Shown here: positions 35,401-43,476 of the stretch, piece by piece | Layout of the letters: each line of letters opens with the position of its first letter | How positions within the stretch are numbered: the first letter of the stretch is position 1 | Source: Reichenbachiella sp. | GTDB taxonomy: Bacteria > Bacteroidota > Bacteroidia > Cytophagales > Cyclobacteriaceae | DNA length: 64,000 bases | Reading direction: 5' to 3' | Assembly: GCF_033344935.1 (NCBI RefSeq) | Contig: NZ_JAWPMM010000001.1 | Coordinates: forward strand, 186,001-250,000 | The notes under the pieces: model-generated | The model's input: the letters and a program-made list of their open reading frames with translations, nothing else | Told to the model about the DNA's origin: nothing | Database searches by the model: none | Program-made: the position numbers and the translations under genes

Positions 35401-36115
35401 CCACGTCAGGTGCGGACTGATTGCTATTGGTGGATGTGTTTACATGAAACTCTTCCCCGTCTTTTGTTCCGTCCGCCTTATATCGTTGGCCTAAAATGCC
35501 TTGACTATCCTCTAAAGAACCATGCCATTCACCTTCCCAAACGACCACGTAATTGCCATTGATATCAATGTCAATTGCTGGCTTATGTTGGGTCCCTGCG
35601 CTATAGTCATTAACCTGACTTTCGTCGACCACACAATAGGGTTCATTCTCTGGGTCACCATATTTTTTGAAGTAGACTCCAGTGCCATCACAGTCTGTAT
35701 CTTCATTACAGGTACTCGAGTTCACATCACTCAAATTATCGTTCCAGGCTACTACAAAGTCTCCTTGATTGTTCATACCTATGGCTGGATGATTCGCAGA
35801 ATTACCTGTGTAGTTCTCGTTGTAAAACTCGACCGTCTCTATTTGGCTTCCGAATCTATTGTGCCTGCTTCCTTCAATTTTGATCTCTTGACCAGAAGAG
35901 GTTACATATACAACTGCAAAACCTCCATCTTTGTCGGCAGCAATTTTGGGGTTATCTATAAAACTTGACGTTGCAATATTCATTTTTGAGCTGGCTGCGG
36001 AGCCTTCGGCATTAAACACCTGAGCTCTTACATATTCGGTAGTACCTGGGTTTGCAGAATACTCCCATGACACTACAAAACTACCATCTCCATTAAGATC
36101 TACATCGGGCGTAAT
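32462..36115 (-). CDS. Giant repeat surface protein with T9SS sorting domain, C-terminal part after frameshift
   Basis: This frame is open from 36115 but has no ATG near its start: the first alternative start is a GTG inside a repeat (36073). It continues the protein of the upstream frame, so the two are one gene broken by a one-base shift. It holds about 17 repeats of 50-60 residues ending in strands such as NGDFVVAWND, DGDFVVVWRD and EDGDFVVAWV, probably beta-propeller or Ca-binding blades. Near residues 925-1120 of this part are cadherin-like domains (VNDVPTVANPIPDQS, the CADG pattern). The last 80 residues (QLYPNPTEGQLHL to GLYLLKLVNE) are a T9SS type A C-terminal sorting domain, directing export and cell-surface attachment. 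Confidence 0.8.
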   Translation of the reverse strand: MTPDVDLNGDGSFVVSWEYSANPGTTEYVRAQVFNAEGSAASSKMNIATSSFIDNPKIAADKDGGFAVVYVTSSGQEIKIEGSRHNRFGSQIETVEFYNENYTGNSANHPAIGMNNQGDFVVAWNDNLSDVNSSTCNEDTDCDGTGVYFKKYGDPENEPYCVVDESQVNDYSAGTQHKPAIDIDINGNYVVVWEGEWHGSLEDSQGILGQRYKADGTKDGEEFHVNTSTNSNQSAPDVAVDGSGHFIVTWSGYAGTSRTGIFAQMYNSDGLPNGSEFRVDQETTSYYRLGEPSVDINHDGDAVIVWEGSYGSEINARVVNGPNSFGGNEFKVNASTFSGARNYPDVAIQDDDSFVVTWGSWVSGGEDQTFIRRFDSQASPLDANDIQISDNTNFQTRRQSIAMDKVSGDFMVAFTEYSGSYSSVLASKYKSDGTAIFEEEELTNYASTDDIPDVSANLAGEFVVAWNHVQGNGHMNMSIFDSENELIYENYEAINPENFSSQGGVAVALDLDGDAVAVVGAYYGGGYNVYTKTIAPPLAGNVDNGMEFIVNSITSDNQTSPDVAQNADGDFVVVWRDTYAGQAIKAQRYNEKGIRQGSEIIVNNNTSTSSRYPSVALNDEGNFMVVWHFYNGGTGGEDVMGSVYDWNGEVVKDDFILNSDETDGHQVYPDIALDENGDFRVIWSSTTYSDDSYSAIATKKFSPTGVAESAVTNYLTDDVLNVNDHRGSIAINEDGDIAVSYTYGYDGYELYLNVFNKALESQVEDLQISNSNEIKVFKPAITATEDGDFVVAWVEGSDYHDLLVRKYSSGATFDGNAIEIDAGDRPNEAGIQAVDDGDFILTFVDEIDDSGDYDGIWAQRLSYEMEKIGPEFLVNDTTQNDHSNSAMASSPDGSYTVVWEADYTDGSNYAVMAKQFVSHKPTVEVNDLSLDEGAEADITSDELLISNPSGGDESPLLTVTLLPSQGTLKLDGNAITLNQQLNEDDMFFLSYEHNGEEGTFDLFTFTVANEDFETGTNSFYISVNPVNDVPTVANPIPDQSTTGFESFSYTVPANTFTDVESEELTLSATLSNGSNLPSWLSFNAATRTFSGTVENDPDFDRTITIKVSASDGEASASDEFNIAIASVLTVDESNPNGVQLYPNPTEGQLHLRPPAHMVGTIDLYMFNASGQLLDQSRIEQTRASMVIDIDVAHLKKGLYLLKLVNENATTTYKINKD

Positions 36116-37083
36116 CTACTAGCATCAAATTCTTGGACCAGATGCTGTTCATCGTCATCGGGAATTCCTGCCACATATTTTCTTCCTGTCACAAATCCAT
36201 ACGGCGCACTACCAGTACTGGCTTCGTCTCCCCAGATAATTATAAAGTTCCCTTCATTGTCAATGTCCACTGCGGGTGACTTTTGGTCATACGAAGTGTT
36301 TTGGCTGACATCAAGTACTCCAGCAGAAACATTGTCACTGGTATAATATTTTGCCTTTACATCGTAGTCACTACCATTATGTTGAGACCAAGTGATTACA
36401 AAATTGCCATCTTCATCCAGCGCCACATCAGGATTATATACATAATCCTCATTTGTTTCTTCAATAACCGTATAGGGCCCATCAGCTGTAATTTCATCTC
36501 CTTCCACCTCATACCTCATGTATTTGATGGCAAAACCACTATCCGCCCAAGCCACAATGAACTGATCATCCTCATTGATAGCGATAGATGGATCCACATA
36601 GTAAGTATCCTCAGTACTTAGAGGAATTGAAAAATCAAGGCTCTGCTCCACATCGCCTCCGTAACCTTTACCTTGAAGTGAACCGTCATTATTGTCCTCC
36701 CAGACGATAGCAAAGTTGCCTTCGTTGTTCAAACCAACACTTGGGTTTCGCTGACTGCTTGTGGTTGCATCATTCGCCAGCGTTTTGTCGATGCTTAATA
36801 CTTTCGGTACCCCTTGCACCTGCGCTTCTGCCTCGTGGCCACCCAAAGCAAGTCCCATGGTGAAGGCTAAAGAACCACCTGCTGCCGCCAGCTTCAATCG
36901 ACTGGTTAATTGCTCTATTTTTTCCTTGAGTTTTCGTAGCCTGGAAAGGAGTTGATATCTTCTTCGAGCAGTGAGCTCTTGAAAGGTGTTGTTCGCTATC
37001 CTTTTTTCAAAGCGCGTTTGAAGTTTTCTGAATTTCCGTAGGGCTCTACGGTACTCCAGATAGAGGTAGTTTTGGTGCTTCAT
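36100..37083 (-). CDS. Giant repeat surface protein, N-terminal part before frameshift
   Basis: A frame of 327 residues. The first 75 or so are very basic and helical (YRRALRKFRKLQTRFEKR and following), then comes a hydrophobic export segment, AAAGGSLAFTMGLALGG, ending HEAEAQ. Four blade-like repeats follow (for example NEGNFAIVWEDN and EDGNFVITWSQ). The frame stops at 36100-36102, in the middle of a repeat. Reading on in the other frame from the CCC run at 36107-36109 gives PDVDLNGDGSFVVSWE, which completes the repeat exactly. One extra C there would restore a protein of about 1,540 residues. The long basic extension ahead of the signal segment is unusual. Confidence 0.8.
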   Translation of the reverse strand: MKHQNYLYLEYRRALRKFRKLQTRFEKRIANNTFQELTARRRYQLLSRLRKLKEKIEQLTSRLKLAAAGGSLAFTMGLALGGHEAEAQVQGVPKVLSIDKTLANDATTSSQRNPSVGLNNEGNFAIVWEDNNDGSLQGKGYGGDVEQSLDFSIPLSTEDTYYVDPSIAINEDDQFIVAWADSGFAIKYMRYEVEGDEITADGPYTVIEETNEDYVYNPDVALDEDGNFVITWSQHNGSDYDVKAKYYTSDNVSAGVLDVSQNTSYDQKSPAVDIDNEGNFIIIWGDEASTGSAPYGFVTGRKYVAGIPDDDEQHLVQEFDASRLRPM

Positions 37084-37179
37084 TGTTCTTAAGTTATCTA
37101 GGCAGCCTTACTTAAACGGCCCTAGTGGATATCCTAATTTTTAGCTGGTTGAAACACAGTCAATAAATATACTAAAAAT

Positions 37180-37198
37180 AATAAAGCCGAGCTTTATT
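37180..37198 (-). terminator. AT-rich hairpin after the TPR/glycosyltransferase gene
   Basis: AATAAAGC and GCTTTATT form a perfect 8-bp stem around CGA, followed on the minus strand by ATTTTTAG. It lies 28 bases after the stop at 37227. The stem is weak, so this is a possible terminator. Confidence 0.4.
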
Positions 37199-37226
37199 TT
37201 AATTACAAATTTGTAGGGAACGAAAC

Positions 37227-40200
37227 CTAATTGATCGTTTTGAAAGTATCCAAGAGAAATTGCTCAATCTCATCTATTACCCCTCTCTGCTCAAACAACC
37301 GAGAAGCACTGGTGTTGTACCCTGCTATGAGCTCCTTACTTTTACTCTTATCAGTTGCAAGCTGGATTGCCAAATCAATATACCCTTTTGAGTCCTTGGC
37401 CATGTATTCCTCCAAGTTCAATATGCGATAAATCGCTTCAGTATACTTTCCTCGCTGAAACTTGCCGGGTAAAGTCACCACAGGAACTCCCATTTGCAAT
37501 GTTTCATAAGTCGTATTCGCACCGCTGTAATGAGGTGGGTCCAGACAGACGTCTGCCAGTTTGATCAATTGAAGGTACTCCTGATGTGGTATTTTCTTAA
37601 TGACCCGAATACGGTTCATGTAAGTTCCTAATGTCTTTCGAAATCTATTGAGAAGTTGCTCTATCAGTATTTGCTGCTTTGGGGTGGTAAAACAAATCAG
37701 GGCATTATCATCTCTCTCCAAAATACCTAAAAGCAATTCATCAAAATCTGGGTGAATTTTACTCATACTCTGCACACAGAGGTAAATTCTGCAGTCTTCG
37801 GGCAAATCAAAATCGGCTCTGGTTTTTGATCCAATAGATTCTCCCGTTCGATAATAATAGGTTGGGAGGTTTTCAAATAAAACCACCTGCTCTGTATAAT
37901 GATCTAAATAATCTTCATTCTCCAGCCATCGACTCGACCAGTAGTAATTCACTCTTGGGTTGCCAGAAGTAAAAGCACTTCCCCAGCTGGAGATCTGCAC
38001 TCTTGCTAATTGAAAATAGGGCAAGAAATAATTGAGCGCATCTGAGCCAATTTCCCAATAGTATAAAAAGTCTAGATTAAGTACTGCGATTTCCTGAACG
38101 GCTCGGCCGAGTTGCTTTGAAAATGATAAAAAGGTGATGTCTTTGCGATCAATAAATGCTTTGAGCCCTTCCATGGCTTCACCTCCGTTGGCTAGTACCA
38201 CCAAATCAAATTTTTCGCTCGAAAGGTTTTTCAATATACCTCCAGCGTCTTTCATAAAAACACCCTCGTGCGACTGAGTAACCAAAAACCCTACTTTTGG
38301 TTTTTGGTTTTTTTGCCCAAGGGAAACAGGCTCAATTCTTTTAGCATAAAACTCCCCCCATAGCGATTTGATCTCTTTTACATTTTTACCTTGATAGGTA
38401 AAACTGAATGATGGAAAAGCATAAGAATGCTCGATTTTTTCAATGGACAAAGTAATAGGTACCAGCTGATCATAATGCAAAAGTATTGCTTTGGTTCGGC
38501 TTCTATAGTTATCTATTTCCTCATTACTCTGCGCAATATTGGGACACAAGGTCTCTATATGCAGTCTGAATAAATCATCCTCTTCCAGTCTTTCAATAAT
38601 GCGCTCATAAATTTTCTCAGCTGCTGGTGTGTCTCCAGCATGTTCGTAGGCCAAACCTAAATTAACAAAGGCAGATTGTTGGTTTGGGTCGGTTTCAGCA
38701 GACCGCTTGAGTAAGGGGATAGCCTCTTCAAATTGCCGGTTTTCCAATAGCAACCCGCCAAAATTATTGAGAATTTCTGGATCATTTGGAGCTAGACCGA
38801 TTGCTTTTTTATAGGCAATAAATGCGTCCCTGTTTTGACCCAAGTCAGACAATAGCTCAGCAAATCGCTTGAGGATTTCAACATTGGTAGGGTCTAGCTG
38901 CCTCGCCTTGTTTAATGCATCGAAAGCTGGTTTGAGCTGATGTTTCTGTTTATGAAACAACCCTTTTTTTAGCCATTCCTGAGCTGAATTGTCATCAGAA
39001 GCCTCCTGCAAAGGTTTTCCGGCTTGACCTGCTTGAGTTACTTCTTCTATAAATTTTTCCAATTCAAGAACAGCTTCTTCATCCTCAAAAAACAGGTGTT
39101 TATTCTCTGCTATTTTTTGAGAAACCATTTCAAGAAAACCACTATCCGTGGCCGTTCGCACAGCCAAAGTCACATAGTCTTCCATATTCTTTCCGACCAA
39201 ATCATCAAATCCCATTTGGGCATATGCCGTAGCCGTATACCTCCCTCGATGAAAATCAACAGGCAGGGTGACGACTGGCTTATCGAGCGCAAATGCATCT
39301 CCGTTAGTGTTGGCTCCGCCATTGTAATAGATGGTATCAAGCACCACATCGGCAAGGTTCAATATATTGAAGTAGCCAGCTTTGTCTTGTCTTGGCAATA
39401 CCATTACTCGATCTGCATGGTTACCGCAACTCTTTTTTAATCTTCGCTCGAGTGCTTCGCTGGCTAAAGCGTGCTTATCCCCCAAGAAGGCCACAATACC
39501 TTTTTCGTCTTTCTCCAATATTTCTTTGACCAATTGGTCAAAATCAGGGTGTACCTTTTTTACATTTTGAGCACACAAGTATAAGTTCGCATCTTCTTTG
39601 ATTCCAAAATGAGTTCTGGTTAGGTTAAGTTCAGGTACTTCAGGTGAAAAATAATACGCTGGCAACTTCTTGAATAGTACCAATTGTTCACTATAACTTT
39701 TTTGATCCGATTCCTCATCTAAACCACGAGCCGAAATAAAATAGTCCATCGTAGGAATACCTGAGGTGGTTGGCCATCCCCAGGAGGTCACTTGTACTCT
39801 GGCCGGTTTGAAATAGGGAATGAAATAATTATAAGCGTCCGTACCGACCTCCCAATAATACAGCAAGTCAAAATTCAACGAACTCAACAAATGAATGCCT
39901 TGGCCCAATGACTTGGGCAAGCTCAGGAGTTTAATCGCTGGGTTTTCAATCGCAGGTTTTACTATCTTCACTCCGTTCGGGAAGCTGCAAACGATAGTAA
40001 TATCCATTTTTTCAGTAGATAAGCGATTAATCAAACCTTTCATGCACTTTAAGAATACACCTTCGTGCCCACCGGTCACTACAAATCCAACTTGAGGTTT
40101 GCCACTCGACTTTTTTTGCAGTTGAACTTTTGGAATACCCTTAAAAAGTTCACCGTACTTTTTTTTGACTTCGAAGTCGCTTCTTCCATGATAGATCAAA

Positions 40201-41105
40201 CCTGCAGGAGGATAGACATCGAGTTGGGTCAATTGATCTGCATCAATATTGATTTTCTTTTTCTTAATCAGACTCAACTGATCCTCCACATGCTTTCGGA
40301 ATTGATCAATTTCTTGAGTAGATCTAAATATTGCTGGCTCAACGATTTCAGCCTTCCAGGAAATCAGTGGGTCGTCATTTTTCAGCTTCGCTAACCGAGT
40401 CCAATATGCTTTAGCCTTTTCTGGCTGTCCTATTTTTTCATGTATCAGAGCGAGGTTTCGAACACTATCGGTATAGTTGGGATCCGACTTTAGTGCTTTC
40501 TCATAACATAATATCGCCTCTTCATATTCATCCCACTCCTGATGAGCTACTGCCAAGTTATTAAGGGCCTTGATTGCTTTTGGGTTAAGTTCGACGGCTG
40601 ATTCTAAGTATTCTTTAGCGGATTTGAAATTTCCAGTTTCTAACATTAAAGTCCCCAACTGAAAAAATGCCGGATAAAACTTTGGCTCCTTTTCAATGAT
40701 GCCTTTGAACAAATCCGCAGCTTCGACATAAGACCCTGTTTTTTTGAGAATGGTTGCCAATTTTTGGTTGGCTTCAAGAATATTCGGATCCCTACTAATG
40801 GTTTTTCGGAGCAATTCAATCGCTCGGTCATTCTGATCGACCCGCTGAAGTGTTTCTGCAAAGTTAGTGTTGTAGGCGGGGTGGTCTGGCATGATAGCCA
40901 CCGCCTTTTCAAACCAAGGAATGGCTTCTTTGTACTCTCCTTTTTGCGCATGTATTAGAGCCAGTCTATGATAGGGCTCGGGTTGCCCGCTCATATCCTT
41001 GGTTAGTTGCTTGTAAAGGGTTATGGCTTTGATAAGATCACCAGATTGATGTGCCAGGGTTGCCTCCTGTAGTAACTGATCATAATAAGCTTTGGCTGTA
41101 ATCAT
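37227..41105 (-). CDS. Tandem TPR + O-GlcNAc-transferase-like (GT41/SPINDLY) double-module protein
   Basis: A soluble protein of 1,292 residues built as two copies of one unit. Residues 1-260 and about 700-860 are TPR repeats (for example PEPYHRLALIHAQKGEYKEAIPWFEKAV). Residues about 300-680 and 880-1290 are glycosyltransferase domains of the COG3914 group. Landmarks are YYWEVGTDAYNYF with RVQVTSWGWPTTSG in module 1 and YYWEIGSDALNYF with RVQISSWGSAFTSG in module 2. UDP-sugar-loop residues follow (YYNGGANTNGD, HYSGANTTYE). GT41 enzymes place GlcNAc or fucose on Ser/Thr of proteins. The usual DLxGHTxxxR motif is replaced here by YYWE(V/I)G(T/S)D. It follows the TIGR03032 gene by 6 bases and precedes the giant surface protein gene. 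Confidence 0.83.
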   Translation of the reverse strand: MITAKAYYDQLLQEATLAHQSGDLIKAITLYKQLTKDMSGQPEPYHRLALIHAQKGEYKEAIPWFEKAVAIMPDHPAYNTNFAETLQRVDQNDRAIELLRKTISRDPNILEANQKLATILKKTGSYVEAADLFKGIIEKEPKFYPAFFQLGTLMLETGNFKSAKEYLESAVELNPKAIKALNNLAVAHQEWDEYEEAILCYEKALKSDPNYTDSVRNLALIHEKIGQPEKAKAYWTRLAKLKNDDPLISWKAEIVEPAIFRSTQEIDQFRKHVEDQLSLIKKKKINIDADQLTQLDVYPPAGLIYHGRSDFEVKKKYGELFKGIPKVQLQKKSSGKPQVGFVVTGGHEGVFLKCMKGLINRLSTEKMDITIVCSFPNGVKIVKPAIENPAIKLLSLPKSLGQGIHLLSSLNFDLLYYWEVGTDAYNYFIPYFKPARVQVTSWGWPTTSGIPTMDYFISARGLDEESDQKSYSEQLVLFKKLPAYYFSPEVPELNLTRTHFGIKEDANLYLCAQNVKKVHPDFDQLVKEILEKDEKGIVAFLGDKHALASEALERRLKKSCGNHADRVMVLPRQDKAGYFNILNLADVVLDTIYYNGGANTNGDAFALDKPVVTLPVDFHRGRYTATAYAQMGFDDLVGKNMEDYVTLAVRTATDSGFLEMVSQKIAENKHLFFEDEEAVLELEKFIEEVTQAGQAGKPLQEASDDNSAQEWLKKGLFHKQKHQLKPAFDALNKARQLDPTNVEILKRFAELLSDLGQNRDAFIAYKKAIGLAPNDPEILNNFGGLLLENRQFEEAIPLLKRSAETDPNQQSAFVNLGLAYEHAGDTPAAEKIYERIIERLEEDDLFRLHIETLCPNIAQSNEEIDNYRSRTKAILLHYDQLVPITLSIEKIEHSYAFPSFSFTYQGKNVKEIKSLWGEFYAKRIEPVSLGQKNQKPKVGFLVTQSHEGVFMKDAGGILKNLSSEKFDLVVLANGGEAMEGLKAFIDRKDITFLSFSKQLGRAVQEIAVLNLDFLYYWEIGSDALNYFLPYFQLARVQISSWGSAFTSGNPRVNYYWSSRWLENEDYLDHYTEQVVLFENLPTYYYRTGESIGSKTRADFDLPEDCRIYLCVQSMSKIHPDFDELLLGILERDDNALICFTTPKQQILIEQLLNRFRKTLGTYMNRIRVIKKIPHQEYLQLIKLADVCLDPPHYSGANTTYETLQMGVPVVTLPGKFQRGKYTEAIYRILNLEEYMAKDSKGYIDLAIQLATDKSKSKELIAGYNTSASRLFEQRGVIDEIEQFLLDTFKTIN

Positions 41106-41111
41106 TCCTCT

Positions 41112-42191
41112 TTAACCTTTTTTCTCCCCTTCAGTTGGAATCGCCCAGAATCCTTGGTTGGGCATTGATAATCCATTCCTAAAATCATCCGTATTTACAC
41201 CCAAAATCCCGGGTCTAGGCATATTGCTTATGATTTTAATATCATAAATTTCTTCCAAGCTGTTTTCATACCGAATATGGCCCACAATATTTCCGGTATT
41301 AGCATCCACCACAATAACTCCAGGGAAAATCGATTCCTGTGCAATAGGAAGGTCCTTGAAGGTGGGGCTAGATTTTCTCATTTTCGAAAGCCCAATAAAA
41401 AGCAGATTACCATAACGTGACATACCCCGAACAAACCCAGGGATTTTTGTCATCACGTCATATTTGCCAGTCTGCTGATCTACAGAAATCAATTCGCCAG
41501 TTGCCGATAACAAGACAAAGAGCTTACTTCCTTCTATTCTAGGAGAATGTGGCATGGCTAGGTCAGTACTAACAATTTCACTCGTGGGTACATGCATAAG
41601 CACTCCGCCTTTAGTTTTATTTCCTCTCCACCCAAAAGCGGAATCAGTAGTTCCTAAAGCTGTTACGTATTCTGGTTTGCCATCTTTCATGGCCATACCA
41701 TTGAGGTGACAACGATCTTCCGGCACCAAATCTGAGATAAACTTTGGTTTCCATTTCGGCTCAAAACTGTATTCATCATTAATCAATGATAAGCAAGAAA
41801 ACCGGGTGTTTACACCCCAAAGCCCCTCTTGACCCCAAGCCATATCATGCATGTCCACCTCACCAGTAAAATAGAGCGCTCTTGGCATAAACAGCCCTGT
41901 ATAAGTATCAGGCATTTTAGGATATCCCTTGGCCAATGAGGGTGTGTTTTTTAAGACCACTACTTCTTCCTGAGTGGCTATGGCCATTTTGCCTTTATGA
42001 TACGCCATGCCCATTGCCTTCTTAAAGTCCCTTGGCAATTGGATCAAACCCGTTTCACTACTCGCACTTATAAATATTACCTTCCCGGCCTGGTAGGTGG
42101 TGATCGCAAGAGTGAGTTTGTTTTTCCAAAGAATTTCTGGAATATTGGGTGTGTAAGTGCTATAAAATGGCGGCTGCTCAGAAGTTGGCAT
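41112..42191 (-). CDS. TIGR03032 family (DUF4915-like) beta-propeller-like protein
   Basis: A protein of 359 residues matching the TIGR03032 pattern: FYSTYTPNIPEILWKN, then LTLAITTYQAGKVIFIS and GMAYHKGKMAIATQEEV near the N-terminus, later CHLNGMAMKDGKPEYVTALG and GVLMHVPTSE. There is no signal peptide, so it is cytosolic. The biochemical role of the family is unknown. It lies 6 bases upstream of the TPR/glycosyltransferase gene. From memory, TIGR03032 genes are often found near TPR and large-adhesin genes. Its start is 8 bases from the start of the divergent FkbM gene. Confidence 0.78.
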   Translation of the reverse strand: MPTSEQPPFYSTYTPNIPEILWKNKLTLAITTYQAGKVIFISASSETGLIQLPRDFKKAMGMAYHKGKMAIATQEEVVVLKNTPSLAKGYPKMPDTYTGLFMPRALYFTGEVDMHDMAWGQEGLWGVNTRFSCLSLINDEYSFEPKWKPKFISDLVPEDRCHLNGMAMKDGKPEYVTALGTTDSAFGWRGNKTKGGVLMHVPTSEIVSTDLAMPHSPRIEGSKLFVLLSATGELISVDQQTGKYDVMTKIPGFVRGMSRYGNLLFIGLSKMRKSSPTFKDLPIAQESIFPGVIVVDANTGNIVGHIRYENSLEEIYDIKIISNMPRPGILGVNTDDFRNGLSMPNQGFWAIPTEGEKKG

Positions 42192-42199
42192 CGATCAAA

Positions 42200-42997
42200 A
42201 TGGGATTAAAAAATCTAAAAATTAGTTTTAAAGATAGTTCATTAAAGGAATTTCATATTCATAATCAGATCGATTTGAATATTCGGTCTCAACATCAAAT
42301 TTGGCTAAAAATTGAAATTAGAGATAAACCCTCAAGTGACTTGCAAGTCGTAAACCAACTCTTATTTAAACAATGTTATAGCCAGAGCATTTCAAAGTTC
42401 AAACAGCTTTACCCTAAACTCGACACACCAATTATTTTTGATCTGGGCGCTTATATTGGCATAAGCTGTCTTTATTTCAAAACAATTTTTCCATTAGCGG
42501 AAGTATTCTGTCTTGAGCCTGACGCTGAAAACTACGAGTTACTTAGAAAAAACATTCAAACCAATCAGCTAACTCAAGTCTCATACACCGAGGCCGCCGT
42601 TTGGGGCAAAAACACAAGAGTGGTCAAGGATCAAATTTTTAGAGATGGTAAAGAGTGGTCCACCTCCTTTTTGGAAAGGGAGTTCGGGTCAATCAGAGCA
42701 TTTGATATGCCTACACTTATGCAGAGTAAACAAATAGATACTATTGATTTTTTAAAAATGGACATTGAGGGGGCGGAGCAAATGCTGCTTGGTGATCTCG
42801 AAAAGGCCAACTCATTCCTCCCAAAAGTAAGATTCATAGCATTTGAATTGCACCGCGAGTTTTTGAGTGAAGGAGACATACAACCCATTTTCGATTATTT
42901 GGGTTTTGACCTTGTGCTTGGAAAAGATGTCTCATACGCTTGGAACAAAAACTATCTTTCTCAGGCTACTTCAAAAACTCACTCACCTTCTTTTTGA
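42200..42997 (+). CDS. FkbM family SAM-dependent methyltransferase
   Basis: A protein of 265 residues from ATG 42200. Earlier starts (GTG 42149, ATG 42167) would overlap the divergent gene. SAM-binding motif I is FDLGAYIGISCLYF, motif II is VFCLEPDAENYELL, and the FkbM hallmark IDFLKMDIEGAEQMLL follows near residue 185. FkbM enzymes O-methylate sugars and other hydroxyls of natural products and glycans. Its neighbours suggest methylation of a protein-linked sugar (inference). The 3' end overlaps the convergent TerB-like gene by 32 bases. Confidence 0.85.
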   Translation: MGLKNLKISFKDSSLKEFHIHNQIDLNIRSQHQIWLKIEIRDKPSSDLQVVNQLLFKQCYSQSISKFKQLYPKLDTPIIFDLGAYIGISCLYFKTIFPLAEVFCLEPDAENYELLRKNIQTNQLTQVSYTEAAVWGKNTRVVKDQIFRDGKEWSTSFLEREFGSIRAFDMPTLMQSKQIDTIDFLKMDIEGAEQMLLGDLEKANSFLPKVRFIAFELHREFLSEGDIQPIFDYLGFDLVLGKDVSYAWNKNYLSQATSKTHSPSF

Positions 42998-43358
42998 GTC
43001 GGAGTTTTTCTTCGCGGATGACTACGTTCTTGTGTACGTGTGGGTACATTTCCATCACTGCGCCTAGTCCGTATCCTAATTTCATGGCAATTTTTTGGCA
43101 GTACAAAACCTCCTCATTGTAGATTTCGTCATCAATTTTCATTAGCTGAATGATGCTGTAGAGAAATTCGAATTTATCATCATCATCCAAGGCTTTCAGA
43201 TCTCCTAGTTGACCAGGGTTGTCAATGATTTGTTGGATTCCTTCACGGTCCATTCCATGGGCCTCTCCTATTCGGAAAATCAATCTAAGCTCTCGCTCAT
43301 CTATTTCTCCATCACTATTGGCCAGTTGAGCCAGCGCTTTGAGTTGTTCCTTTACCAT
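42966..43358 (-). CDS. TerB-like (tellurite-resistance TerB fold) protein
   Basis: A protein of 130 residues with two copies of the acidic helical hairpin typical of TerB-like proteins: ANSDGEIDERELRLIFRIGEAHG and MKIDDEIYNEEVLYCQKIAMKLG. These Asp/Glu-rich loops bind metal ions in family members. No tellurite-resistance partners are nearby, so the name says nothing about function. It overlaps the 3' end of the FkbM gene by 32 bases on the opposite strand. Confidence 0.72.
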   Translation of the reverse strand: MVKEQLKALAQLANSDGEIDERELRLIFRIGEAHGMDREGIQQIIDNPGQLGDLKALDDDDKFEFLYSIIQLMKIDDEIYNEEVLYCQKIAMKLGYGLGAVMEMYPHVHKNVVIREEKLRLKKKVSEFLK

Positions 43359-43476
43359 AAGATTGAAACGGAATGATTAACTGTAAGATACCTAATTTTT
43401 GAATAGTTAAAAGCAGATGGTTGAACGCCAAGGCAATTATTTCTATCTTGAATAAGATCTTAACAAAGTAATCCAA

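Noticed and set aside
32462-36073. Treating the C-terminal part of the giant protein as an independent gene starting at 36073
   Set aside because: The codon there is a GTG in the middle of a repeat, and the frame is continuous with the upstream repeat after a one-base shift.
32462-37083. CRISPR or tandem DNA repeat array
   Set aside because: The repeats are at the protein level, 50-60 residues long and diverged in DNA, and there are no identical short direct repeats with spacers.
37227-41105. Long plus-strand frames opposite the glycosyltransferase gene as separate genes
   Set aside because: They have no domain features and lie wholly within a well-supported gene.
42966-43358. Tellurite-resistance operon
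   Set aside because: Only a lone TerB-like protein is present; no TerC, TerD or TerZ genes are nearby.
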